Source: Lachnospiraceae bacterium (lineage in GTDB: Bacteria; Bacillota; Clostridia; Lachnospirales; Lachnospiraceae). Taken from it: 64,000 nt of DNA. The notes under the pieces are model-generated. The model saw nothing but the letters and a program-made list of their open reading frames with translations, ran no database searches and had not been told where the DNA came from. The first letter of the stretch is position 1. The number at the start of each line of letters is the position of its first letter. Of this stretch, positions 1-6,460 are shown piece after piece. The DNA lies in assembly GCA_013316825.1 (NCBI GenBank), contig WSLY01000006.1:1-64000 (forward strand), written 5' to 3'. Made by a program: the position numbers and the translations under genes.

Positions 1-72
1 CGCCACCTCCCTTTCGCTTAGATTTTTGTTTAGAAGCTCCATTACGCTTCTGGGTTTCGTCTTTTTGTACAT
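1..72 (-). CDS. IS21-family transposase IstA-like, N-terminal fragment
   Basis: Only the first 24 codons are inside the window; the frame runs off the left edge. The start ATG (complement of 70-72) lies 9 bases after AGGAGG. The peptide begins MYKKTKPRSV and continues with a segment ending LSEREVA, which looks like the lead-in to a helix-turn-helix, as in IstA-type transposases that bind the element ends. The family call comes from resemblance and from the repeated terminus beside it. With so few residues another transposase family remains possible. Confidence 0.5.
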   Translation of the reverse strand, partial: MYKKTKPRSVMELLNKNLSEREVA

Positions 73-82
73 AATAAAAGAC

Positions 83-133
83 CTCCTATAGATTTATTAA
101 AAGCACCAGGCTTTCTATCAAAATCTATAGGAG
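83..133 (-). promoter_or_regulatory. Hairpin that can mask the transposase ribosome site
   Basis: A perfect 13-bp inverted repeat (83-95 and 121-133, loop of 25) lies just upstream of the transposase start. On the minus-strand RNA its downstream arm ends in the ribosome-binding sequence AGGAG, so pairing would hide it. Insertion sequences often use such structures to block translation from read-through transcripts; that role here is inferred. Confidence 0.55.
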
Positions 134-176
134 ATCCTATATAAAATCAAATATCAAAGACCACTAGATGTTGTGG

Positions 177-250
177 TGGCTCTCAAGCATTAGAATACCA
201 AAATCAAATGGCTCTCAAGCGATAAAACGGTGGCTCCGAAGCGTTAGAAT
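177..250. repeat. Three imperfect 20-bp repeats at the IS end
   Basis: Copies at 177-196, 209-228 and 231-250 share the core TGGCTCtcaAGC followed by an A-rich tail. The first two are identical over the first 13 bases, and the third matches the first in its tail (TTAGAAT). They are probably transposase-binding sites at the element terminus. Confidence 0.6.
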
Positions 251-253
251 ATT

Positions 254-808
254 CAGTATGCCAATGTAAAACTGATTTGCGGGGATTTTTTGAAATATTT
301 CCTGCCGGCAAAAGGCGCATACAAGGTTTTTGCCAACATTCCGTATTGTATTACGACAAAAATCATAGAAAAACTGACAAATACGTCAAATCCGCCTACG
401 GATATGTGGCTGATTATGGAAAAGGGAGCGGCAAAAAGGTTTATGGGGAAGCCAAGGGAAACGGAGAAGTCCCTGCTTTTGAAAGTAAATTGGGATATGG
501 AAATTCTGTGGCATTTCCAAAAGGAGGATTTTCATCCGAGACCTTCGGTGGATTCCGTGCTGGTGCATTTTGTGAGAAAGGAAGTTCCTGATTTGGGAAA
601 AAGCGAATATTGTGCTTTTCAAAGATTTATCGTCCATTCATTTCAATATGGTATCTGCGGAAAGAAAGGGCTGCTCACGAAAAGGCAGGTGCAGACAGCA
701 TTAAAGCAGGCCGGACTGCCGCATGCGCACGAGGACGGCGTCACGCTCTATATTCAATGGCTCTGTTTGTTCCGATATTGTCTGCATTGTAAAGGGAAAT
801 CCCTTTAG
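254..808 (+). pseudogene. erm-type 23S rRNA adenine N-6 methyltransferase, 5'-truncated
   Basis: An open frame with no proper start enters from the IS end and runs about 184 codons to TAG at 806-808. It opens with a segment containing KLICGDFLKY, followed by FANIPYCITTKII, the NIPY motif IV of Erm/KsgA methyltransferases, then FHPRPSVDSVL, also typical of Erm. Known Erm proteins are about 245-285 residues, so roughly the first 90-100 residues, including the SAM-binding glycine motif, are missing. A TTG at 290 could serve as a start but would yield an inactive fragment. An intact Erm dimethylates A2058 and gives MLS resistance; this copy should not. The 5' half may survive on the far side of the IS, outside the window. 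Confidence 0.8.
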
Positions 809-825
809 AACAGTCAAAATATACA

Positions 826-854
826 TTGTTTCTAACAAATACATATTGTATAAT
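826..854 (+). promoter_or_regulatory. Sigma-A-type promoter for the GH31 gene
   Basis: TTGTTT (826-831) and TATAAT (849-854) are separated by 17 bases, about 120 bases before the GH31 start. An 8-bp inverted repeat (827-834 with 861-868) brackets the -10 box and could be an operator, for example for a LacI- or GntR-type regulator. Confidence 0.6.
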
Positions 855-975
855 CGATGATAGAAACAGGTGTTGTGAAAAGGAGGCTTCATAACAAGGT
901 TTGATTTTATATCGGGGACGCGGCATTTGAAACGCGCACAGTTTTATAAAAAGGTCTGATAAGCAGGAGGATGAG

Positions 976-3264
976 ATGAAAGGATTTGGAAAGCTGACAA
1001 ATTACGAGGTGGACGGACAGACCGTGAAGCTGGATTTTGCAGGAAAAAAGGCGCAGATAAAAGTGCTGACGCCGCTTATTTTCAATGTTTTTTGGAGTAA
1101 GGACGGCAGCAGGACGGCTTCGAAAGCAATTGAGGGAGAGAAAGAGCTTCCCACAGAGGTGGAAGTAGAAAAAGAAGGGGAGGCGCTCTGGATTCGGACC
1201 AAAGACGCGGCGGCAAGGGTGAGCGACGGCTTTTTCGTGGATTTCTTTGACAGGGACGGCGCATGCGTCTGCGAGGATTATCGGGGAGAGAGAAAGCCAT
1301 TGCAGAGAATCAGCGACGAGATGAGGAAGCTCCTTATAGAAGAAGGTCATGCGGCAGAGGCAGACGCAGAGGCGTATGCTTTTGAGGTAATCAAAAGTCT
1401 GAACAGTTCTGCGCACTTTTATGGCCTGGGTGATAAGACCGGTTTTTTGGATAAAAGGCATTATGACTATGAAATGTGGAATACGGACAATCCGGCACCG
1501 CAGGTAGATTGTTTTAAGGCGCTGTATAAATCCATTCCCTTTTTCATTACCCTTACGGACAGCCATGTGTACGGTCTTTTTATGGACAATACTTTTAAGA
1601 GCTGCTTTAATATGGGGCAGGAATCGGAGGACTATTACTGGTTTGGCGCAGCAGACGGCGCGCTGGATTATTATTACATAGCAGGCGCCTCCATGCCGGA
1701 GGTGCTTTCCGGCTATACCTACCTGACAGGAACTTGTCCGCTACCGCAGAAGTGGACGCTGGGGTATCACCAGTCGCGTTGGGGCTATACGACGCAGGAG
1801 GATATGGAAGAAGTGGCGGCGGGATTTCGCGTAAACGATATTCCTTGTGACGTTTTGCATTTTGATATTGATTATATGCAGGATTATAAAGTATTTACAT
1901 GGAATGAAGGGCGTTACCACCATGCGCCTGCGGCATTTTTAAAGAAATTGTCCCAGCAGGGCTTTAAGCCGGTGGTTATCAATGACCCGGGTGTGAAGCA
2001 GGAAGCGGGCTACGAGGTGTATGAAGAGGGCGTGGCAAACGGTTACTTTGCAAAAACGCCCGAAGGGGAAGTCTATATCAATGCGGTGTGGCCCGGCGAT
2101 GCGGCGTTTCCTGATTTTGGCAATCCTGCCGTCAGGAAATGGTGGGGCGAAAAGCAGCAGTTTCTGCTGGACATGGGCGTGCGCGGCATTTGGAATGATA
2201 TGAATGAGCCGGCAAGCTTTAAGGGTCCGCTGCCGGATGATGTGGTGTTTTCCGACGAGGACAGAAAAATAACCCATGCAGAAATGCACAATATATACGG
2301 GCACCAGATGGCAAGAGCGGCGTTCTGCGGTCTCAAGGCACTTGACGGGCGCAGGCCTTTTGTGATTACAAGAGCCTGTTATGCAGGAAGCCAGAAATAT
2401 GCGACTGCATGGACAGGGGACAATAACAGCCTTTGGGCGCATGTGCAGATGGCAATTCCCCAACTCTGTAACCTTGGCTTATCCGGTATGCCTTTTGTGG
2501 GAACGGACGTGGGCGGCTTTGGCGCGGATACGACGCCGGAGCTTCTGGCAAGATGGGTGCAGGTAGGATGCTTTTCCCCTTTGTTCCGCAATCACTCCGC
2601 GCTGGGCTCGAGGAGACAGGAGCCGTGGCAGTTTGGCAGCGAGATTGTGGACATTTACAGGAAATATGTGAAGCTGCGCTATCAGTGGATTCCTTATATA
2701 TACGACTTGTTTTTTGAGGGAGAAAAAACGGGTATGCCCATTATGCGTCCGTTGGTACTCCACTATGAAAAAGATGAGACGGCGCAGGTATGTAATGATG
2801 AATTTATGTTAGGGGACAGGATACTGGCGGCGCCGGTGGTCTGCCAAGGCGTGACAAAGCGTGCGGTTTATCTGCCGGAGGGCGTTTGGTATGATTATTG
2901 GACGGGAGAGAAATTGACCGGACCGGTCTGGTTTTTGCGGGATGCGCCGCTGGACACTTGTCCTATCTATGTAAAAGCAGGAACGATACTTCCCTTGATG
3001 GAAGAGCAGTCTTATGTAGGAGAAAAACCGCTTGATACGCTGACGGTTATGGTATGGCAGGGCGAGGGGGCATATGAGCATTATCTTGACAATGGAGCGG
3101 ATTTTGCTTATCGTAATGGTACGTACAATCAATACCGCTTTACTGCGGGGGCGGACGGGACAGTGACTTGCAGGCTGGTACATGCAGGATACGATAAGCC
3201 GTATCAGAAAATATTGGTAAAGCGGTTTGGGGAAGAGGAAGCGGAGGAAATCAAAGTTCTGTAG
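976..3264 (+). CDS. Glycoside hydrolase family 31, alpha-glucosidase type
   Basis: This 762-residue cytoplasmic protein (no signal peptide) hydrolyses alpha-linked glucosides or xylosides with retention. The GH31 signature GIWNDMNEPA places the nucleophile at Asp408. The WTGDN motif gives the acid/base Asp482, and GTDVGGF follows. The N-terminal beta domain covers about residues 1-230, the TIM barrel about 240-590, and the remainder is C-terminal beta domains. Length is normal for the family. The start is fixed by GCAGGAGG six bases upstream. It stands alone behind its own promoter; the nearest plus-strand gene is a small XRE regulator 60 bases downstream. Whether it prefers alpha-glucosides or alpha-xylosides cannot be told by eye. 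Confidence 0.93.
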   Translation: MKGFGKLTNYEVDGQTVKLDFAGKKAQIKVLTPLIFNVFWSKDGSRTASKAIEGEKELPTEVEVEKEGEALWIRTKDAAARVSDGFFVDFFDRDGACVCEDYRGERKPLQRISDEMRKLLIEEGHAAEADAEAYAFEVIKSLNSSAHFYGLGDKTGFLDKRHYDYEMWNTDNPAPQVDCFKALYKSIPFFITLTDSHVYGLFMDNTFKSCFNMGQESEDYYWFGAADGALDYYYIAGASMPEVLSGYTYLTGTCPLPQKWTLGYHQSRWGYTTQEDMEEVAAGFRVNDIPCDVLHFDIDYMQDYKVFTWNEGRYHHAPAAFLKKLSQQGFKPVVINDPGVKQEAGYEVYEEGVANGYFAKTPEGEVYINAVWPGDAAFPDFGNPAVRKWWGEKQQFLLDMGVRGIWNDMNEPASFKGPLPDDVVFSDEDRKITHAEMHNIYGHQMARAAFCGLKALDGRRPFVITRACYAGSQKYATAWTGDNNSLWAHVQMAIPQLCNLGLSGMPFVGTDVGGFGADTTPELLARWVQVGCFSPLFRNHSALGSRRQEPWQFGSEIVDIYRKYVKLRYQWIPYIYDLFFEGEKTGMPIMRPLVLHYEKDETAQVCNDEFMLGDRILAAPVVCQGVTKRAVYLPEGVWYDYWTGEKLTGPVWFLRDAPLDTCPIYVKAGTILPLMEEQSYVGEKPLDTLTVMVWQGEGAYEHYLDNGADFAYRNGTYNQYRFTAGADGTVTCRLVHAGYDKPYQKILVKRFGEEEAEEIKVL

Positions 3265-3325
3265 GGGGATTTGAACCGGCGGTATAAAGGGATGCCGGCG
3301 GTATGTGGAACAAAAAGGAATGAGG

Positions 3326-3529
3326 ATGATGAATATGGATCAAATCAGTGAAAAGATGCGCAGCCTGCGAAAGGCGAAGCGGCTGACGCAAAAGGAACTG
3401 GCTGAGAAGCTCTATGTGACGCCTTCCACGGTGTCAAAGTGGGAGAACGGCGTAGCGATGCCGGATATTTATGCCGTAACCGATATGGCGGATATTTTTG
3501 GCGTGGAGGTGAAGGAACTGTTATCATAA
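3326..3529 (+). CDS. Small XRE-family transcriptional regulator
   Basis: A 67-residue protein that is almost entirely one Cro/C1-type helix-turn-helix domain (MRSLRKAKRLTQKELAEKL, then TPSTVSKWENG as the recognition helix). It has no partner domain, so it probably acts as a DNA-binding dimer. Several in-frame ATGs exist (3320, 3326, 3329, 3335). 3326 is chosen because AAAGGA ends six bases before it. It may regulate the GH31 gene or the downstream small-protein/lipoprotein units, but no target is shown by the sequence. Confidence 0.8.
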   Translation: MMNMDQISEKMRSLRKAKRLTQKELAEKLYVTPSTVSKWENGVAMPDIYAVTDMADIFGVEVKELLS

Positions 3530-3600
3530 CGTCTTATTATACCATAAGCGGCGGCAAAACAGAAGAGAAAACGGATACTTGTAACTGGAAAATTCTTCCC

Positions 3601-3629
3601 TTTACGAAAGATGACACCCCTCCTACAAT
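3601..3629 (+). promoter_or_regulatory. Predicted promoter upstream of the first lipoprotein unit
   Basis: TTTACG (3601-3606) and TACAAT (3624-3629) with a 17-base spacer. Transcription would start near 3636, inside the block repeated at 6010-6032. The stretch 3530-3709 shows no gene. Confidence 0.5.
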
Positions 3630-3630
3630 G

Positions 3631-3652
3631 AAAGGTAGAGAGGGGTGATTCC
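3631..3652 (+). repeat. Leader repeat, copy 1 (copy 2 at 6010-6032)
   Basis: The block AAAGGTAGAGAGGGG followed by TGATTCC occurs here and, with small changes, at 6010-6032. In both cases it lies 70-75 bases before a small Cys/His protein gene. It marks the start of two tandem paralogous units. Its function is unknown; it could be a transcript leader or the trace of the duplication. Confidence 0.6.
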
Positions 3653-3709
3653 GTTGGGAAGGTAGATTACAACTGTAAATGTAGAAGTCTGAAAAATATG
3701 TGAGCGGCA

Positions 3710-3943
3710 GTGGATCCAAGTGTATGCGAGCATCCGAATATTGTGAATATAACCGCTGGTGAGGGAAGCGGTACATATACGCACCCTTATTGGGTTGGGA
3801 ATAAGCCAAACGGTGATCCTATTTTAGTGACTTGTACAGTAGCCGTCAGATATCAAAAATGGAAAAGAATATGTCCAACTTGCGGGCAGCTATTTAAGGA
3901 GTGGAAGACTACGATTTCCGAAACGCATTCTATACACCATTAA
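3710..3943 (+). CDS. Small Cys/His protein, probable decayed paralogue of the 6104 gene
   Basis: A 77-residue frame with GTG start directly after an in-frame stop and no good ribosome site. It has a CEH near the N-terminus, THPYW, CTVAVRYQ, CPTCG and a C-terminal ETHSIHH. The order and spacing match the mature part of the secreted protein at 6104-6424 (HEC, THxxYHTY, CEVLVDQY, CACGE, TRHTARC), so the two look homologous and could bind zinc. This copy lacks the signal peptide seen in the other, so it may be a 5'-truncated remnant or use a different start. No known family is recognised. Confidence 0.45.
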   Translation: MDPSVCEHPNIVNITAGEGSGTYTHPYWVGNKPNGDPILVTCTVAVRYQKWKRICPTCGQLFKEWKTTISETHSIHH

Positions 3944-3949
3944 TGAGGC

Positions 3950-3970
3950 GGGGCGGCTTACAACCGCCCC
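3950..3970 (+). promoter_or_regulatory. GC-rich hairpin between small gene and lipoprotein gene
   Basis: A perfect 7-bp stem, GGGGCGG (3950-3956) with CCGCCCC (3964-3970), sits 39 bases before the lipoprotein start. No T-run follows, so it is not a classical terminator; it may stabilise or segment the transcript. Confidence 0.4.
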
Positions 3971-4009
3971 TGAGAAAATGTAAATAAAATTGTGGAGAAG
4001 GAAAGTACC

Positions 4010-6007
4010 ATGAAAAAAAAGAAATGGTTGTACCTGCTTTTAGTTGTTTTATTTCTTACAGGCTGCAGTGCGAAACAAAATGGAAATGCAGATAGGAGCG
4101 GACCGGAAAGCTCTGCGGCCGGAGCAAGTACTTCAGGCGGCTCGGTGATTGGCGGTGCGGAGGCTGACGGGCTGTATGACATAGAATTGAAGGAAGAAGC
4201 CATAACCTCACCTTTGCAGGAGGGAGAGAATTTTCTTGGGGCGCAGTATTTTGACGGGGAGCGGATTTGGTTTATTGGGAACGGGGAAGGACAGGTCTTT
4301 TGTTATTACGAGGAAAAAAACGCGAGAGAACTGCTGCTGGAAAATGTGTCGGCGGCGTATCTTGTTGGATATACATGGTACAGGGACACAGAATACTTTT
4401 ATGTTTACAGCCGCAATGTTTTGGCTGTGCTGCGGTCGGACGGCGGGGAGGCATACACGCTGGGGCTGGAAGGAACGATTGTCGACGTTTGTATGACAAA
4501 AGAAGGCGATATTGCATTGGTTGAAGACCGCGGCGTGGAAGGAGAAGAACTGAAAATTTTGAACAGGGAAAGCGGGGCGCTTTCCGGCAAATATATGCTG
4601 TTTGTCTGTTATGGTATGGCAGAAGGCGCTGCCAAGGGTGTCTTGATAACAGACCTGAACGGCGTGTATGATTTAGATGTGGAAAGCGGGGAAAAAATCT
4701 GGTATATGAAATGGAACGGAACTTCCTATCGTCCCGGCATGACCGGCGGAACGCTTTTGACATTTAAAATGACAGAAGAGGGGATAGTGAAGCAGCTTAT
4801 GGAGGAGGGAGGAGCGTTTCGTGAAGAAGGGCTAAGGCGGTTAAGCCCGGAGGAAATGGGGAAGGTTCCGCTGGTTTTCAAAGTGTTGTATGCCAATGAA
4901 GGCTTGAAGCTTTTGGTGACAAAGTTTAATCAGGAGAATCAGGAGTACCATGTGTTTTTGCAGGACAGAGGAGAGGAATACGGCTGGGATTTTCAGGAAC
5001 GGAATGACATGGAGATTGCGACGGGAAAAGGACCTGATTTGCTTGCGGAGGATGCAGTGTCAGATATATACGGGCTTGCACAAAAGGGTGCGCTGGAGAA
5101 TTTGGAGCCTTATCTTGAGCAAGGGAAAATCGACAGAACAGCCTATTATGAGGCGGCGTTCCAGAGCTTTGGCAGGGAAGGCGGCGTCTATGGCATGGGA
5201 TATGAAATGGATGCAGGCACCCTTTATATAAAGGAAGAACTGATAGGAGACGATATTGAAACGCTTTTGCATAATATGGAGTGCTACGACAGGCAGGAAG
5301 TCTTTAACGCCACCTATAATTATACTGCTAATAAGCTTTTGGGCTATTTTTTCCAAATGTCTGATGATTTTCATGGCATGGTAGACTGGGAGGAAAGGAC
5401 ATGTGATTTCAGCGGGGAATTGTGGGAGAAAATACTGCGTGTTGTGAAGCAGTACGCTGTGACGGACAGAAACCGGCAGTGGGATGAGATTGCTATGCCG
5501 GTTGGGGTAGGGCGGATTCTTGTTTTTGCGATGGATGATGCAGAAGCAGCACGAAGAGGCATGGCGCCGGCGGGATATCCGACAGAAGAGGGAATGAAAC
5601 CGCAGTTGTCCGTATATGGCGTCTCTATCAATGCAGCTTCCGAACACAAGGACGGCGCATGGCAGTTCATAGAGTTTCTTTTGGAGGAAGAAAACCAAAG
5701 GCTTGTGGAGAAGGATTCCCGTCTGCCGGTCCATGAAAAGGTACTGGAGGAGTGTGTGGAGGCAGGAGCAGAGCAGTCTTATCACAACAATATGGGATTA
5801 CCCGAGGGGATATATGTGCAGGAAGAACAGATTGCAAGATTCTGGGAATGCCTGCACAATGCAGAGCCTGCGCCTTATCGAACGGAGCATATTTTGGAGA
5901 TAATAAAGGAGGAAGCAGAGCTGTATTTTACGGGAGATAAGAGCATAGAAGAAATCAGCGGCATCATAGAGAACAGAGTAGAGCTTTATCTTGGGGAATT
6001 GGAGTAA
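4010..6007 (+). CDS. Solute-binding lipoprotein (family 1 type), copy 1
   Basis: A 665-residue extracytoplasmic lipoprotein. The lipobox LTGC puts the lipidated Cys at residue 19. About 250-270 residues of beta-rich sequence follow (segments such as GVYDLDVESGEKIWY suggest propeller-like repeats). The C-terminal ~390 residues resemble ABC-type family 1 binding proteins: a KLLVTKFNQENQEY start, TGKGPDLL and a closing NRVELYLGELE. The ATG at 4010 is preferred over a GTG at 3992 because GAGAAGGAAAG lies just before it. No permease or ATPase gene is nearby, so transport partners are elsewhere or it acts as a sensor. It is clearly paralogous to the gene at 6461. Confidence 0.85.
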   Translation: MKKKKWLYLLLVVLFLTGCSAKQNGNADRSGPESSAAGASTSGGSVIGGAEADGLYDIELKEEAITSPLQEGENFLGAQYFDGERIWFIGNGEGQVFCYYEEKNARELLLENVSAAYLVGYTWYRDTEYFYVYSRNVLAVLRSDGGEAYTLGLEGTIVDVCMTKEGDIALVEDRGVEGEELKILNRESGALSGKYMLFVCYGMAEGAAKGVLITDLNGVYDLDVESGEKIWYMKWNGTSYRPGMTGGTLLTFKMTEEGIVKQLMEEGGAFREEGLRRLSPEEMGKVPLVFKVLYANEGLKLLVTKFNQENQEYHVFLQDRGEEYGWDFQERNDMEIATGKGPDLLAEDAVSDIYGLAQKGALENLEPYLEQGKIDRTAYYEAAFQSFGREGGVYGMGYEMDAGTLYIKEELIGDDIETLLHNMECYDRQEVFNATYNYTANKLLGYFFQMSDDFHGMVDWEERTCDFSGELWEKILRVVKQYAVTDRNRQWDEIAMPVGVGRILVFAMDDAEAARRGMAPAGYPTEEGMKPQLSVYGVSINAASEHKDGAWQFIEFLLEEENQRLVEKDSRLPVHEKVLEECVEAGAEQSYHNNMGLPEGIYVQEEQIARFWECLHNAEPAPYRTEHILEIIKEEAELYFTGDKSIEEISGIIENRVELYLGELE

Positions 6008-6009
6008 GG

Positions 6010-6032
6010 AAAGGTAGAGAGGGGGTGGTTCC
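6010..6032 (+). repeat. Leader repeat, copy 2
   Basis: Near-copy of 3631-3652 (one extra G and a few changes). Directly after it an ATG at 6033 opens a 13-codon frame ending at 6074, with a G-rich ribosome-like site. This could be a leader peptide, but nothing else supports it. Confidence 0.5.
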
Positions 6033-6103
6033 ATGGCACAGGAAAGAGGAAATATAAAAATAGTTGACAAATAAAAGCTTATAGTTTAGGAAGACAGGAG
6101 AAA

Positions 6104-6424
6104 ATGAATATGAAGACAAAAAGGAAAAGAATTGCTGCTATGGTATTGGCGTGTGTAATGCTGTGGGGAATTAGTGTCAGCGTGAGTGCGCAGACCAAGC
6201 AGGACCCTCCAAAGCATGAGTGTGCGTTTTCCTATATGGGAACAGAATTTTTGGGAAGTACACACATAACTTACCACACATATCTGGACGAAAAAAGCAA
6301 TAAGCATACTTGTGAAGTTTTGGTAGACCAGTACCGCTATGTATACAAATGTGCCTGCGGAGAAGTTCAATATGGAAAATCTTATGGTATTACCAGACAT
6401 ACTGCGCGGTGCGGACAACAATAA
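6104..6424 (+). CDS. Secreted small Cys/His (zinc-ribbon-like) protein
   Basis: A 106-residue protein with a clear signal peptide: basic MNMKTKRKR, a hydrophobic core to about residue 28, and likely cleavage after SVSA. The mature part has HEC, STHITYHTY, HTCEVLV, CACGE and TRHTARC, enough Cys and His for one zinc site or disulfides. GACAGGAG precedes the ATG. It lies 36 bases upstream of the second lipoprotein gene and is presumably co-transcribed with it. No named family is recognised; the neighbouring paralogue at 3710 lacks the signal peptide. Confidence 0.75.
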   Translation: MNMKTKRKRIAAMVLACVMLWGISVSVSAQTKQDPPKHECAFSYMGTEFLGSTHITYHTYLDEKSNKHTCEVLVDQYRYVYKCACGEVQYGKSYGITRHTARCGQQ

Positions 6425-6460
6425 AAAGGTAGAAAAAACGGATAAAGGAAAGTGGTGAAT

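Larger units (their letters stand above)
1..255 (-). mobile_element. Terminal part of an IS21-like insertion sequence
   Basis: The first 255 bases hold the start of a transposase gene on the minus strand, its leader hairpin and three imperfect 20-bp repeats, then an erm reading frame begins abruptly. Multiple repeats at the termini and a CA dinucleotide at the outer end (about 254-255) are typical of IS21-family elements. The rest of the element lies left of the window, so neither the other end nor a target duplication can be seen. Family assignment rests on the first 24 residues of the transposase plus this repeat layout, so it is tentative. Confidence 0.6.

Noticed and set aside
791-806. 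16-base palindrome at the end of the erm remnant as terminator
   Set aside because: Seven-bp stem with a two-base loop and no T-run; partly within the coding end.
5060-5785. 241-codon frame antisense to the first lipoprotein gene
   Set aside because: Shadow frame rich in Arg, His and Cys with no start signal.
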